64,000 bases of DNA from Edaphobacter aggregans. GTDB lineage: Bacteria > Acidobacteriota > Terriglobia > Terriglobales > Acidobacteriaceae. This document shows, in pieces, positions 10,011 to 19,475 of this stretch. Made by a program: the position numbers and the translations under genes. Below the pieces are notes generated by a model that was given only the letters and a program-made list of their open reading frames with translations, did not search any database and had not been told where the DNA came from. The stretch spans positions 1 through 64,000 of the forward strand of contig DZDJ01000012.1 in assembly GCA_022736715.1 (NCBI GenBank), written 5' to 3'. The first letter of the stretch is position 1. Each line of letters begins with the position of its first letter.

Positions 10011-10358
10011 ATGAACGTTGCACGTTTTGCATTGACCGCAATTTTTTCTCTCGGAAGCACGGCCCTTTATGCGCAGAGCGTTGCACCCGCTGCTCCGGCT
10101 GCTCCTCAGGCAACGATCCAGCAGCGCAAAGGGGACCAGCAGCAGCGCATTGGGCAGGGGGTCCGCAGCGGCCAGCTGACAGCTGGGGAAACGCATCATC
10201 TGGAGCACCGGGAACGGGCGATCAATCACGAAGAGCACAATATGCGGGCCCGGAACAATGGGCAACTGACCAAACATGACCGCCACACCATTCGCCGCCA
10301 GCAGAATCGGGAATCGCACCGCATTTATCGCGACAAGCACAACGCCAGGGTGCGGTAG
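10011..10358 (+). CDS. Small secreted Arg/His/Gln-rich protein with internal repeat
   Basis: Signal peptide MNVARFALTAIFSLGSTALYAQ; two GQLT-x-x-(E/D)-x-H modules. Confidence 0.75.
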   Translation: MNVARFALTAIFSLGSTALYAQSVAPAAPAAPQATIQQRKGDQQQRIGQGVRSGQLTAGETHHLEHRERAINHEEHNMRARNNGQLTKHDRHTIRRQQNRESHRIYRDKHNARVR

Positions 10359-10382
10359 CTGAGTCGTTCCGCTGTTAAACAG

Positions 10383-10418
10383 AAACGACCCTCACCAGAG
10401 GACTGGTGAGGGTCGTTT
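10383..10418. terminator. Bidirectional terminator between convergent genes
   Basis: AAACGACCCTCACCAG-AGGA-CTGGTGAGGGTCGTTT, perfect 16-bp stem. Confidence 0.9.
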
Positions 10419-10431
10419 GCAATGCGCGGCT

Positions 10432-11859
10432 CTAGTAGCGGTAATGCTCTGATTTGAAGGGGCCTTCCACATCTACGCCGAGATATTCGGCTTGCTTTGG
10501 AGAAAGTGTCGTCAGTCTGACGCCGATCTTTGCCAGATGCAGGCGGGCGACCTCCTCGTCCAGTTTTTTCGGCAGCGTGTAGACGTCGATGGAGTAGACG
10601 TCCTTGTTCTTCCACAGATCAATCTGCGCCAGTGTCTGGTTGGCGAAGCTGTTGCTCATCACAAAGCTGGGATGCCCGGTGGCGCAACCCAGATTCACCA
10701 GGCGGCCTTCGGCCAGCACAAAGATGCTGCGGCCGCCGGCGAAGGTGTATTGGTCCACCTGCGGCTTGATGTTGATCCGGGTGGCCGTCCTGTCTTCATT
10801 CAGGCGGTCCATCTGGATTTCATTGTCGAAGTGGCCAATGTTGCACACAATGGCCTGGTCCTTCATGGCCTTCATGTGCTCCAGCGTGATGATGTCCACG
10901 TTGCCGGTGCAGGTGACGTAGATGTCGCCACGGCCCAGCGTCTCTTCGATTGTGGTCACCTCAAAGCCTTCCATGGCGGCCTGCAGCGCGTTGATGGGGT
11001 CAATCTCCGTCACAATGACGCGAGCGCCCATGCCGCGCAGCGAATGGGCAGATCCTTTGCCCACATCGCCATAGCCGCAGATGACGGCCACTTTGCCGGC
11101 CACCATCACGTCAGTTGCGCGCTTGATGCCGTCGGCCAGCGACTCGCGGCAGCCGTAGAGGTTGTCGAACTTGGACTTGGTGACGGAGTCGTTCACGTTG
11201 ATGGCCGGAACCAGCAGCTTGCCCTGCTCCTTCATCTTGTACAGGCGATGCACGCCGGTTGTGGTTTCTTCGGAAACGCCGCGCCACTCCTTCACCACGT
11301 TGTGCCAGTGCTGCGGATTTTCCGCGTGCACCTTCTTCAGCAGGTCCTTGATGACCTGCTCTTCCTGGTTCGAGGAAGGCGTGTTCACCCAGTTGTCGCC
11401 ATCTTCCAGCTCATGGCCCTTGTGGATGAGCAGAGTCACGTCGCCGCCATCGTCCACCACCAGCTGCGGGCCCTTGCCGTTGTGGTTCAGCGCCTGGTAA
11501 GTGCACCACCAGTATTCCTCCAGCGTTTCGCCCTTCCAGGCAAAAACGGGCACGCCCGCAGCGGCAATGGCGGCGGCGGCGTGGTCCTGCGTGGAGAAGA
11601 TGTTGCAGCTGGCCCAGCGAACGTCTGCACCCAGGGCAATCAGCGTTTCAATCAGCACAGCGGTCTGGATCGTCATGTGCAGCGAACCGGTGACGCGGAC
11701 GCCCGCCAGAGGCTTTTCTGCCGCGTACTTGTTGCGGATCGCCATCAGGCCGGGCATTTCATGCTCAGCAATGCCGATCTCCTTGCGTCCCCAGTCGGCG
11801 AGCGACAGGTCGGCTACCTTGTTGTCTGTTGCGATGCGGTCCAGTGCTGCTGTTGCCAT
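10432..11859 (-). CDS. ahcY: Adenosylhomocysteinase
   Basis: Start re-set to [62 protein letters not shown]-terminal KSEHYRY. Confidence 0.97.
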   Translation of the reverse strand: MATAALDRIATDNKVADLSLADWGRKEIGIAEHEMPGLMAIRNKYAAEKPLAGVRVTGSLHMTIQTAVLIETLIALGADVRWASCNIFSTQDHAAAAIAAAGVPVFAWKGETLEEYWWCTYQALNHNGKGPQLVVDDGGDVTLLIHKGHELEDGDNWVNTPSSNQEEQVIKDLLKKVHAENPQHWHNVVKEWRGVSEETTTGVHRLYKMKEQGKLLVPAINVNDSVTKSKFDNLYGCRESLADGIKRATDVMVAGKVAVICGYGDVGKGSAHSLRGMGARVIVTEIDPINALQAAMEGFEVTTIEETLGRGDIYVTCTGNVDIITLEHMKAMKDQAIVCNIGHFDNEIQMDRLNEDRTATRINIKPQVDQYTFAGGRSIFVLAEGRLVNLGCATGHPSFVMSNSFANQTLAQIDLWKNKDVYSIDVYTLPKKLDEEVARLHLAKIGVRLTTLSPKQAEYLGVDVEGPFKSEHYRY

Positions 11860-12132
11860 GTGGATTGACCTCGTTATGCGTGGTTTGCCCCGGCGGCGCT
11901 TCTGGTCGAAGCGGCCAGCGGAGCTTTGCTCAACGTTCAGGATACCACTCAAAACACGCGGTTTTACGCCAACTTTTGCAGGTGCATCCAGCGGCTTTTG
12001 CGGACATTGAAGCGCAGATTTTCGCGGTTAAATGGTCCGCAGAAATTGTCTTCGGGCACAAAAGACAGGTCGAACCGATGGCTGGCAATGATGCTGGAGC
12101 CAGCGCAACGGTAGTGGTCGTTTCGAAGCCCT

Positions 12133-12945
12133 TCAGCTCAATTTGGCGTGGACCCGATCGCCCTTGGCGGCCCGTTCTGCAATGCGCTTGGTTGCGTAGT
12201 CGTTCCATTGTTCGTAGGTCTGCTCATAGGTGCCGTCTTGTTCGGCAAAGCGACGAGAGCGCACCCGCTCGACGAGAATCTCTCCGCTGGGTGGCGGATT
12301 CTTGAGAAGCGCCATGGTCTCGCTGATGAAGTCGGCCAGTGGCATCGCATTCGGATCTTCGGCCTGAAAGCGTCCGGTGAGCTCGGTTTGAACGTAGGGT
12401 GGAGCAATCTCCAGTACTTCTACCGACGTGTCGCGCAGCTGGTATCGCAGAGATTGGGACCAGGAGTGAATAGCAGCCTTGGTAGCACAATAGGACGGAT
12501 TGGGATAAATGGGCATGAAGGCGAGACCGGAAGACACGGTCATGATGGTCGCTTTCGGTTGGGCGAGCAGCCGCGGCATGAGGGCCGCGGTGATACGAAA
12601 GGTACCGAGAAGGTTGATGGCCACGGTCTGCTCGGCGAGCGCCAGGTCCTGAGCGCCTGTCTTCAAGTCTTCGGATTTCATGATGCCGGCATTGTTAATC
12701 AGAACGTTGAGGGTGGGGAATTCTGTCTTAACCTGAGCGCCAAAGCGCTGCGTGTCGTCAAGGTTTTCGACATCGACCAGGAGAAAGCGCATGCCCGGAT
12801 TAGCGCGGGCGGTGTCTTCCAGGACTGATTGACGGCGCCCGGCAAGGATGACCTGATTGCCATCCCGATGAAAAGCCTCCGCCAGGCCGCGGCCGATTCC
12901 AGTGCCGCCACCGGTAATGAGAATGGTATTGCCAGTCGGGTTCAT
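12133..12945 (-). CDS. SDR family oxidoreductase (DltE-like)
   Basis: LITGGGTGIGRGLAEAF; NVLINNAGIM; YCATKAAIHS. Confidence 0.9.
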   Translation of the reverse strand: MNPTGNTILITGGGTGIGRGLAEAFHRDGNQVILAGRRQSVLEDTARANPGMRFLLVDVENLDDTQRFGAQVKTEFPTLNVLINNAGIMKSEDLKTGAQDLALAEQTVAINLLGTFRITAALMPRLLAQPKATIMTVSSGLAFMPIYPNPSYCATKAAIHSWSQSLRYQLRDTSVEVLEIAPPYVQTELTGRFQAEDPNAMPLADFISETMALLKNPPPSGEILVERVRSRRFAEQDGTYEQTYEQWNDYATKRIAERAAKGDRVHAKLS

Positions 12946-13079
12946 GGAATGCTCCTCTGCATAACTTTGATTTGGCACTGTATGGGATGACGTGTGCCGG
13001 GGTCAGGATGCAGATTGTCGCCAGCAGCTTCCTTGAGGAACCGGTCCAGTCAGTTGTTATAGAGGATGGAGAAGAATAT

Positions 13080-13154
13080 TGGAGGCGCGGGTCGGGATCG
13101 AACCGACGCATAAAGGTTTTGCAGACCTCTCCCTTACCACTTGGGTACCGCGCC
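13080..13154 (-). tRNA. tRNA-Cys (anticodon GCA), CCA encoded
   Basis: GGCGCGG acceptor, AGGT-CTGCAAA-ACCT anticodon arm, GTCGGTTCGATCCCGAC, discriminator U. Confidence 0.95.
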
Positions 13155-13248
13155 TGACGGGATGGAACCGGATGATACGGTCTTTGCAGCACCACCTGTT
13201 GAAAGCCCGGTTCTTGAGTGGAAAGTGTACCGCAGACGGGCCTTCGTT

Positions 13249-13323
13249 TGGAGCGGGAGACGGGACTTGAACCCGCGACCCTCGCCTTGGCAAGGCGATG
13301 CTCTACCACTGAGCTACTCCCGC
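13249..13323 (-). tRNA. tRNA-Gly (anticodon GCC), CCA encoded
   Basis: GCGGGAG acceptor, CGCCT-TGCCA-AGGCG region with GCC anticodon, GCGGGTTCAAGTCCCGT, CTCCCGC. Confidence 0.95.
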
Positions 13324-13472
13324 GCGGTACTTTTTGAGTATATCGGTAGCTGGTACATTCGGTCAACGCGCGGGAACGCGCCCGGCGTTGGTTGATCGTG
13401 AACTGTATCTTCCAGAAGATTGGGCTGCCGATGCTCAACGCCCCGGCCAGTCTTCTATCTACAACTGTAGTA

Positions 13473-14852
13473 CTAGGCCTGGGCTGCCAGTTTGGCGACG
13501 TGATCGTCGGCAAGGGCGAGCGCGGCATCCAGCGCAGCCACGCCGGTGTCGATCTCTTCCCTGGTGACGATCAGCGGCGGAGCAATCACAAAGTGGCTGA
13601 TCCAGGCCTGTACGGTGACACCGCGTTTGGTCATGTCGGCGGCCACCTGGTCGACCACGAGCGGCTTGCCTTCCACCTTGTCGCGCATGGTGTTCAGCGG
13701 GGCCTTGGTCTTCTGATCCTGCACCAGCTCCACGGCCCAGAAGAGGCCCATGCCGCGGACGTCTCCGATGGAAGGGTGTCTGGCTTTGAGCGCAGTCAGC
13801 TTTTCTCCCAGATATTTGCCCATCTCGCGGGAGCGGTTCACGAGGTCGAGCCGCTGCATTTCGCGGATGGTGGCAATGGCCGGACCGAGCGTCATGGGAT
13901 GCGCTTCGTAGGTGTGACCGTGGGCAAAATAGTGGTCGTTGAAGAAGTCGCCGATTTTAGTGGAGGTGGCGCAGAGGCCCAGCGGCACATAGGCCGAGGT
14001 GATGCCCTTGGCGGTGACCAGAATGTCTGGCTTCAGGTTCCAGTGATTGATGGAGAACCACTCGCCGGCGCGTCCCCAGCCTGCCATCACCTCATCGGCA
14101 ATCAGCAGCACGCCGTGGCGGTCGCAGATTTCGCGCAGACGCGGAAAGTACTCCGGTGGCGGCACCAGCACGCCGTTGGTGCCGACGATCGGCTCCACGA
14201 TGACGGCGGCCACGTCGCTTTCATTGGCGATCATGTGCTCCAGGTAATCGGCGCAGGCAATGTTGCAGCCGGGATAGGTGTGCTGGATGGGGCACTTATA
14301 GCAGTTCACCTCTGGGGCAAAAACAAAGCCCTGGCCTTTGCCGCCCGGCTCCATGGCCCAGCGGCGCGGGTCTCCGGTGGCGGCGATGGAGGCCGTGGTG
14401 GAACCATGATAGGAGCGGTAGCGGGCGATGATCTTGGTCTTGCCGGTGTACATGCGCGCGATCTTGAAGGCGGCCTCGTTGGCCTCTGTGCCGGAGGTGG
14501 TGAAGAAGAACTTCGTCAGGCCTTCGGGGAGCACTTCCAGCAGCAGCCTGCTCAGCTCGGCGCGGGCGTTGGTGGCATAGGTGGGCATGGCGTAGGCCAG
14601 CTCCTGTGCCTGCGCGGCAATGGAGTCGATGACGGCCTTGTTCTTGTGGCCGAGGTTCATGCAGATGAGCTGCGAAGAAAAATCCAGATAGCGCTTGCCA
14701 TTGCCGTCGATGATGTAACAGCCCTCGGCATCGGTGACGTGCATGGGGTTCCAGGTCTTCTGGTGCCGCCAGGTGCCGTAGTTCAGTTTTTTGGTCCATT
14801 CCACCACTTCGGCGGAGGTCATGGGAGTGGGTGCGGTGAGTGTGTCGCTCAT
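13473..14852 (-). CDS. Class III pyridoxal-phosphate aminotransferase
   Basis: 459 aa; TSGTEANEAAFKIARMYTGKTKIIARYRSYHGST, LLIADEVMAGWGRAGEWF, DILVTAKGITSAYVPLG. Confidence 0.9.
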   Translation of the reverse strand: MSDTLTAPTPMTSAEVVEWTKKLNYGTWRHQKTWNPMHVTDAEGCYIIDGNGKRYLDFSSQLICMNLGHKNKAVIDSIAAQAQELAYAMPTYATNARAELSRLLLEVLPEGLTKFFFTTSGTEANEAAFKIARMYTGKTKIIARYRSYHGSTTASIAATGDPRRWAMEPGGKGQGFVFAPEVNCYKCPIQHTYPGCNIACADYLEHMIANESDVAAVIVEPIVGTNGVLVPPPEYFPRLREICDRHGVLLIADEVMAGWGRAGEWFSINHWNLKPDILVTAKGITSAYVPLGLCATSTKIGDFFNDHYFAHGHTYEAHPMTLGPAIATIREMQRLDLVNRSREMGKYLGEKLTALKARHPSIGDVRGMGLFWAVELVQDQKTKAPLNTMRDKVEGKPLVVDQVAADMTKRGVTVQAWISHFVIAPPLIVTREEIDTGVAALDAALALADDHVAKLAAQA

Positions 14853-14883
14853 AATGATTAACCTGCCTTAATAAAGCATTTTC

Positions 14884-14996
14884 ACGGATGCTGTGGTCTG
14901 CCCGACGAGCGTTCGGGGCCGTTTTCATTGAAGGAGAACGGCGTCAGCGACCGTGGCTGCTTACACCTTCAGTGAAAAATGCTCGGGCGCGCAATG
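14884..14996 (-). promoter_or_regulatory. Candidate structured 5' leader of the class III aminotransferase
   Basis: Minus strand TTTTTCACTGAAGG...CCTTCAATGAAAA and outer GCCCGAGC...GCTCGTCGGGC complementary blocks. Confidence 0.35.
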
Positions 14997-15068
14997 CGAT
15001 TGAGCTAAAGCTATCAACATAGCAGCCGCTGGGGAAGTTGTAAATCAGCGGAAGCGTAGCGCAATTGA

Positions 15069-16112
15069 CTAAATGTGATTGGCAGAAACAGGCTGCCAAT
15101 TGGGGGCAAGTTGCAACTCCGCGGCACGCTGTTCATACCCAGGGGGCGTTCGTGATGGTACAGATGCAAAATGATGCACGATCCGTTCCAGATACTGCTG
15201 GAGCGGTGTGTAGCTCATGCCCAGCTCTGCTCTGCTGCGGGTGTTGTCAAGAGCGGACATCCACTGGCTGCTGAAAGGCGAGCAGGATGGCAAGAGTCCG
15301 GCGGCTTCCAATATCGCCCGCGGGACTTTTACTGATTGCAGAGGGCGCTGCGCGATGCGTGCCAGAAGCGTGAGAAATGCTTCGATGGTGGCGGTCTCTT
15401 CCTGAGAAATATTATAGGCGCGGCCAGCGGCGGCGGGTGATTGCGCGGCCAGCAGAAGTGCGTCCACTACGTCTTCTCCATAGACGTGGCGCAAGGGGAG
15501 GTGCGGCACGTCGGCAGTGCTTGCAGGAACCAGAATCGGGCCGCCATCCTGTAGCCGTGCCAGATAGTTGAGGATGCGGTCGTGGTGGTCGCGCTCGCTG
15601 TTGACGCCGGGCAGGCGCAGCACGGTGAGTGGAAACCCCGTTGCCGCTGCGCGGAAGAGCGCATCCTCTGCTGCGCGCTTGTCCATGCCGTAGAGCCAGT
15701 TCTCGTAGTCATGGCGCTGGGCGAGTGGGGGTGCGGGAATGGTTGCGCCAGCGTAATCCTCTTCGCGGAATGGCCGCTGCAGGCCGTCGCGGACGAGATA
15801 GACCTGTCCTGTGCTGAGGAAGAGATAGCGGCCGATGCGGCCCTGCAACAGTTGCGCGGTGGTTGTGGCATCGGCGCCGGTGTAGAGCGTTGTGTCGACG
15901 ACAAGATCAAAGTTGCGGCGGGCCAGCGCAGCGGCAAACTGGTCTGGCTGGCTGCGGTCGGCAAAAAGCTCTTCCACCTGCGACGGGAATGGGTAATTTG
16001 TTTTTCCGCGATGCAGCAGTGTGACCTGATCGCCGCGATCGAGCAGCTTTTGGACAAGTGCGGGGCCAAGATTGCGGGTTCCACCAATCACCAGTGCGCG
16101 GGAGTGCGGCAT
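15069..16112 (-). CDS. NAD-dependent epimerase/dehydratase family protein
   Basis: VIGGTRNLGPALVQKLLDRGDQVTLLHRG; YLFLSTGQVYLV. Confidence 0.85.
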   Translation of the reverse strand: MPHSRALVIGGTRNLGPALVQKLLDRGDQVTLLHRGKTNYPFPSQVEELFADRSQPDQFAAALARRNFDLVVDTTLYTGADATTTAQLLQGRIGRYLFLSTGQVYLVRDGLQRPFREEDYAGATIPAPPLAQRHDYENWLYGMDKRAAEDALFRAAATGFPLTVLRLPGVNSERDHHDRILNYLARLQDGGPILVPASTADVPHLPLRHVYGEDVVDALLLAAQSPAAAGRAYNISQEETATIEAFLTLLARIAQRPLQSVKVPRAILEAAGLLPSCSPFSSQWMSALDNTRSRAELGMSYTPLQQYLERIVHHFASVPSRTPPGYEQRAAELQLAPNWQPVSANHI

Positions 16113-16177
16113 ACCACTAACTTACGCTACAAATGCTGGCGCGCAGGACGCAATTGTGTATGCTGGTCTGAAAGAAA

Positions 16178-16300
16178 GTGAAGAGGAATCCTGTGGCAAC
16201 AGTCACCCCGTTTCATATTGTATTTCCGGTGGACGATCTGGAGGCAAAGCTGCTCTTTGGGCGTTTGCAGGGACATAGTATGGCGCAGCGCGGGCGACAG
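16178..16300 (+). pseudogene. 5' remnant of a VOC/glyoxalase family gene
   Basis: VTPFHIVFPVDDLEAKLLFGRLQGHSM resembles the N-terminus of VOC proteins (TPFHxAFPVDDLxAARxFYxxxLG), then degenerates. Confidence 0.55.
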
Positions 16301-16303
16301 ATG

Positions 16304-16339
16304 GTTTTGCCGGTGGAGCCGGTTTTGCCGGTGGAGCCG
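16304..16339. repeat. Perfect 18-bp tandem duplication (GTTTTGCCGGTGGAGCCG x2)
   Basis: Read directly. Confidence 0.95.
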
Positions 16340-16432
16340 GTGGTGCGTGGCTCCTGCAGATGCAGGCCACGTTTTCCAGGCTGGTCTCCTGTCCTGAGAT
16401 TCGTTAGTCCATTTTTTGAAGAGGTGAGGAGT

Positions 16433-17944
16433 ATGCGTTTGTATCGGAACTTTCTGCTGTTGTTTGGCGCGCTGCTTTTAGTATCGGCGCCATCCTTTGC
16501 TGCCGTGACTTTGCCAGCACTTTTTACCAGCCACATGGTGCTGCAACGCAACCGTCCGGTTCATATCTGGGGCATGGCCGACCCGCAGGAAAAGGTCACG
16601 GTGAGCTTTCGCGGTGAAGTGAAGAGCACCAACGCGGATGCGCTGGGACGGTGGAGCCTCTACCTGGCTCCGGGCAGCGCAGGCGGGCCGTTTCCGTTGA
16701 CGGTAAAGGCGAGCAATACGATCCAGTTGGACGATGTGCTGGTGGGTGATGTGTGGGTGGCGTCGGGCCAGTCAAACATGGAGTTTCCGATGACATGGCT
16801 GCGCAACGCCAAGGCGGAGATTGCTGCGGCGAATGCTCCGCAGATTCGCCTGCTGCGCGTGGAGCGTGCGTACTCGGATTATCCACTGAGCAATGTGAAG
16901 GCGGCTCCGTGGGCGGCCTGCACGCCGGATTCGGTGGCCGACTTTTCTGCCGTGGCGTACTTCTTTGCGCGCGATGTGCAGCAGAAGGAGCATGTGCCGA
17001 TTGGATTGATTGACTCGTCGTGGGGTGGAACGGTGGCAGAGGCATGGACCAGCATGGACGGCTTGTCGCGCGATGCCAGCCTGATGCCGGTGTTTGCTTC
17101 ATGGGCCAGAATGTCGGACGCAGCGGTGAGCGTGCAACTGCTGCGGCAGGCAGTGGACCGGGACAAGGCGGAAGGCAGGCCCGCGCCGAATCTTCCCTGG
17201 CTGCCGGAGCTGCAAAGCTGGGCGCCGGCACAGCTCTACAACGGTATGATTGCGCCGCTGACGCCGTTCGCCATTCGCGGGGTCATCTGGTATCAGGGGG
17301 AAAGCAACAGCGCACTGGATCGCGCACCGATGTATTCGCGGCTGTTCCCGGCGATGATTCAGGACTGGCGGCGTCATTGGGCACAGGGCGATTTTCCGTT
17401 CCTCTTTGTGCAGATTTCCAGTTTCACGTTGGCCCCGCAGGATGATTGGGCGACCATTCGCGAGGCGCAGCGGCAGACGCTGGCTCTGCGCAACACTGCG
17501 ATGGCGGTGACGATCGACATTGGCAATCCTGACAATATACATCCAAAGGACAAGCAGGATGTGGGCGAGCGTCTGGCGCTTGCGGCCAGAGCAATTGCGT
17601 ATGGCGAGCATGATCTGGAGTATTCCGGGCCGCTGTTTCAACAGGTGACGCAGGAGCCTGGTGTGCTGCGCGTCTGGTTCACGCATGCGGAGAGTGGTCT
17701 GACCGCGAAGGGCGGTGCGCTGGAAGGATTTGAAGTGGCCGGAACGGATGGGAAGTTTGTGCCCGCAACGGCAAAAATCGACGGCGCAACAGTCATTGTT
17801 GGCAGCCCGCAGGTGACTGCTCCGAAGTTTGTGCGCTATGGGTGGGCCAACAGCCCGAAGTGCAATCTGTATAATCAGCAGAATTTGCCTGCGTCACCGT
17901 TTACATCGGTAGATGATTCGTCGCATTTCGACGATACTGAATGA
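16433..17944 (+). CDS. Sialate O-acetylesterase (SGNH-type esterase)
   Basis: Start re-set to MRLYRNFLLLFGALLLVSAPSFA with GAGGTGAGGAGT RBS; VASGQSNMEFPM, GLIDSSWGGTVAEAWTS, IWYQGESNS. Confidence 0.92.
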   Translation: MRLYRNFLLLFGALLLVSAPSFAAVTLPALFTSHMVLQRNRPVHIWGMADPQEKVTVSFRGEVKSTNADALGRWSLYLAPGSAGGPFPLTVKASNTIQLDDVLVGDVWVASGQSNMEFPMTWLRNAKAEIAAANAPQIRLLRVERAYSDYPLSNVKAAPWAACTPDSVADFSAVAYFFARDVQQKEHVPIGLIDSSWGGTVAEAWTSMDGLSRDASLMPVFASWARMSDAAVSVQLLRQAVDRDKAEGRPAPNLPWLPELQSWAPAQLYNGMIAPLTPFAIRGVIWYQGESNSALDRAPMYSRLFPAMIQDWRRHWAQGDFPFLFVQISSFTLAPQDDWATIREAQRQTLALRNTAMAVTIDIGNPDNIHPKDKQDVGERLALAARAIAYGEHDLEYSGPLFQQVTQEPGVLRVWFTHAESGLTAKGGALEGFEVAGTDGKFVPATAKIDGATVIVGSPQVTAPKFVRYGWANSPKCNLYNQQNLPASPFTSVDDSSHFDDTE

Positions 17945-18057
17945 GGCCATTTACCGGAATGGCCTCATGGCCGTTTCCGGCCATGTCCAGGAGCAGGCGT
18001 GCTGGCTGTGCCAGCGCGCCGGTTGTGAGAAAAATCTAAGAGTGGATCGTGTAACGG

Positions 18058-19392
18058 ATGGCCAATCCTGTAGTTTCGAATTTTCCGGAATCTTCAACCT
18101 TTGACGCACCGCAGTCCAGCAACCACCGGGCCATGGCCATGGTGACAACCTTGTTCTTCATCTGGGGTTTTCTTACCTCGCTGAATGACATTCTGGTTCC
18201 GCATCTCAAATCCATCTTCAATCTGAATTATGTGCAGGCGATGCTGGTGCAGTTCAGCTTTTTCTCTTCCTATTTTGTTTTCGCCATGCCGGCGGGCAAG
18301 CTGGTGGAGTGGATTGGCTACAAGCGCACCATGGTTGTCTCGCTGTTGGTGATGGCTGCGGGCGCAGTGCTGTTTGTTCCGGCGGCCAGCGTGCCGTCGT
18401 TTCCGCTGTTTCTGGGAGCGCTGATTGTGCTGGCCGCAGGCATTACCGGATTGCAGGTGGCGGCGAACCCCTATGTCACTGTGCTCGGCCCGGCGCGCAC
18501 GGCCTCCAGCCGGTTGAACCTGACGCAGGCCTTCAACTCGCTGGGGACCACGGTGGCGCCGTACTTTGGCAGCCTGCTGATTTTGAGTGCCGCGCCACTG
18601 ACTTTGGAAGCAATGAAGAAACTTTCGGCGCCCGCGCTGCTGGCGTATCAGCAGGAGCAGGCCTCTTCGGTAAAGCTGCCATATATTGGCATCGCCATCA
18701 CGATTGTTCTGCTGGCACTGGCCATCGGCGTCTTCAAACTGCCCCGGCTGGATGTGACGCGCGAGTTCAGGCCGATGGGCGAGTTGGAAAAGGCCAGCAT
18801 CTGGAACTGGGAGCACCGTCAACTGTTGCTGGGGGCGATCGGCATCTTTGTGTACGTGGGTGCTGAGGTTTCCATCGGCAGCTTTCTGGTGAATTATTTC
18901 AGCCTGCCAGAGATCGGACACCTGACAGAAAAAGTGGCGGCCACTTACGTGTCGCTCTACTGGGGAGGCGCCATGATTGGCCGCTTTCTGGGTTCGGTGG
19001 CATTGCAACGGCTGCGCACCAACGTGGTGCTGGGCGTGGCGGCGGTGATTGCCGGCCTGCTGGTCATCACCTCCATGGCCACCTTTGGTCATGTCGCCAT
19101 GTGGACGATGCTGGCGGTCGGCTTCTTCAACTCCATCATGTTCCCCAGCATCTTTACGCTGGGCATTGAAGGACTGGGGCCGCTGACGGGACAGGGTTCC
19201 GGCCTGCTGGTGATGGCGATTGTGGGGGGCGCTGTGATTCCGCTGGTGCAGGGTGCGTTTGCCGATCACATTGGTCTGCACCGGGCGTTCATCCTGCCCG
19301 TGCTTTGCTACCTCTACATTGCGTACTACGGATTTTTTGGTGTGCGCAGAACAAAAGGCTCCGCGCAGGCCGGAGCCGTGGCCGCACATTGA
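18058..19392 (+). CDS. fucP: Sugar MFS transporter (FucP/GluP-like)
   Basis: FFIWGFLTSLNDILVPHLKSIFNLNYVQAMLVQFSFF; GLQVAANPYVTVLGP; MFPSIFTLGIEGLGPLTGQGSG. Confidence 0.93.
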   Translation: MANPVVSNFPESSTFDAPQSSNHRAMAMVTTLFFIWGFLTSLNDILVPHLKSIFNLNYVQAMLVQFSFFSSYFVFAMPAGKLVEWIGYKRTMVVSLLVMAAGAVLFVPAASVPSFPLFLGALIVLAAGITGLQVAANPYVTVLGPARTASSRLNLTQAFNSLGTTVAPYFGSLLILSAAPLTLEAMKKLSAPALLAYQQEQASSVKLPYIGIAITIVLLALAIGVFKLPRLDVTREFRPMGELEKASIWNWEHRQLLLGAIGIFVYVGAEVSIGSFLVNYFSLPEIGHLTEKVAATYVSLYWGGAMIGRFLGSVALQRLRTNVVLGVAAVIAGLLVITSMATFGHVAMWTMLAVGFFNSIMFPSIFTLGIEGLGPLTGQGSGLLVMAIVGGAVIPLVQGAFADHIGLHRAFILPVLCYLYIAYYGFFGVRRTKGSAQAGAVAAH

Positions 19393-19419
19393 TTGAGCAA
19401 TTGATTGAGCAATAGAAAA

Positions 19420-19456
19420 GCCCTGCATCCGGCGGAAATTTTGACGGCTGCAGGGC
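19420..19456. terminator. Hairpin terminator between convergent fucP and RND genes
   Basis: GCCCTGCA...TGCAGGGC followed by a T-rich tract. Confidence 0.7.
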
Positions 19457-19475
19457 ATTTGTTTTCTGTGCGGGA

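Noticed and set aside
11860-12000. Possible SAH riboswitch upstream of ahcY
   Set aside because: Only small alternative hairpins (GCTTC-GACCA-GAAGC); the conserved SAH riboswitch core sequence was not found
19389-19412. TTGATTGAGCAA x2 tandem repeat at the fucP stop codon
   Set aside because: Simple 12-bp duplication overlapping the stop; no evidence of function
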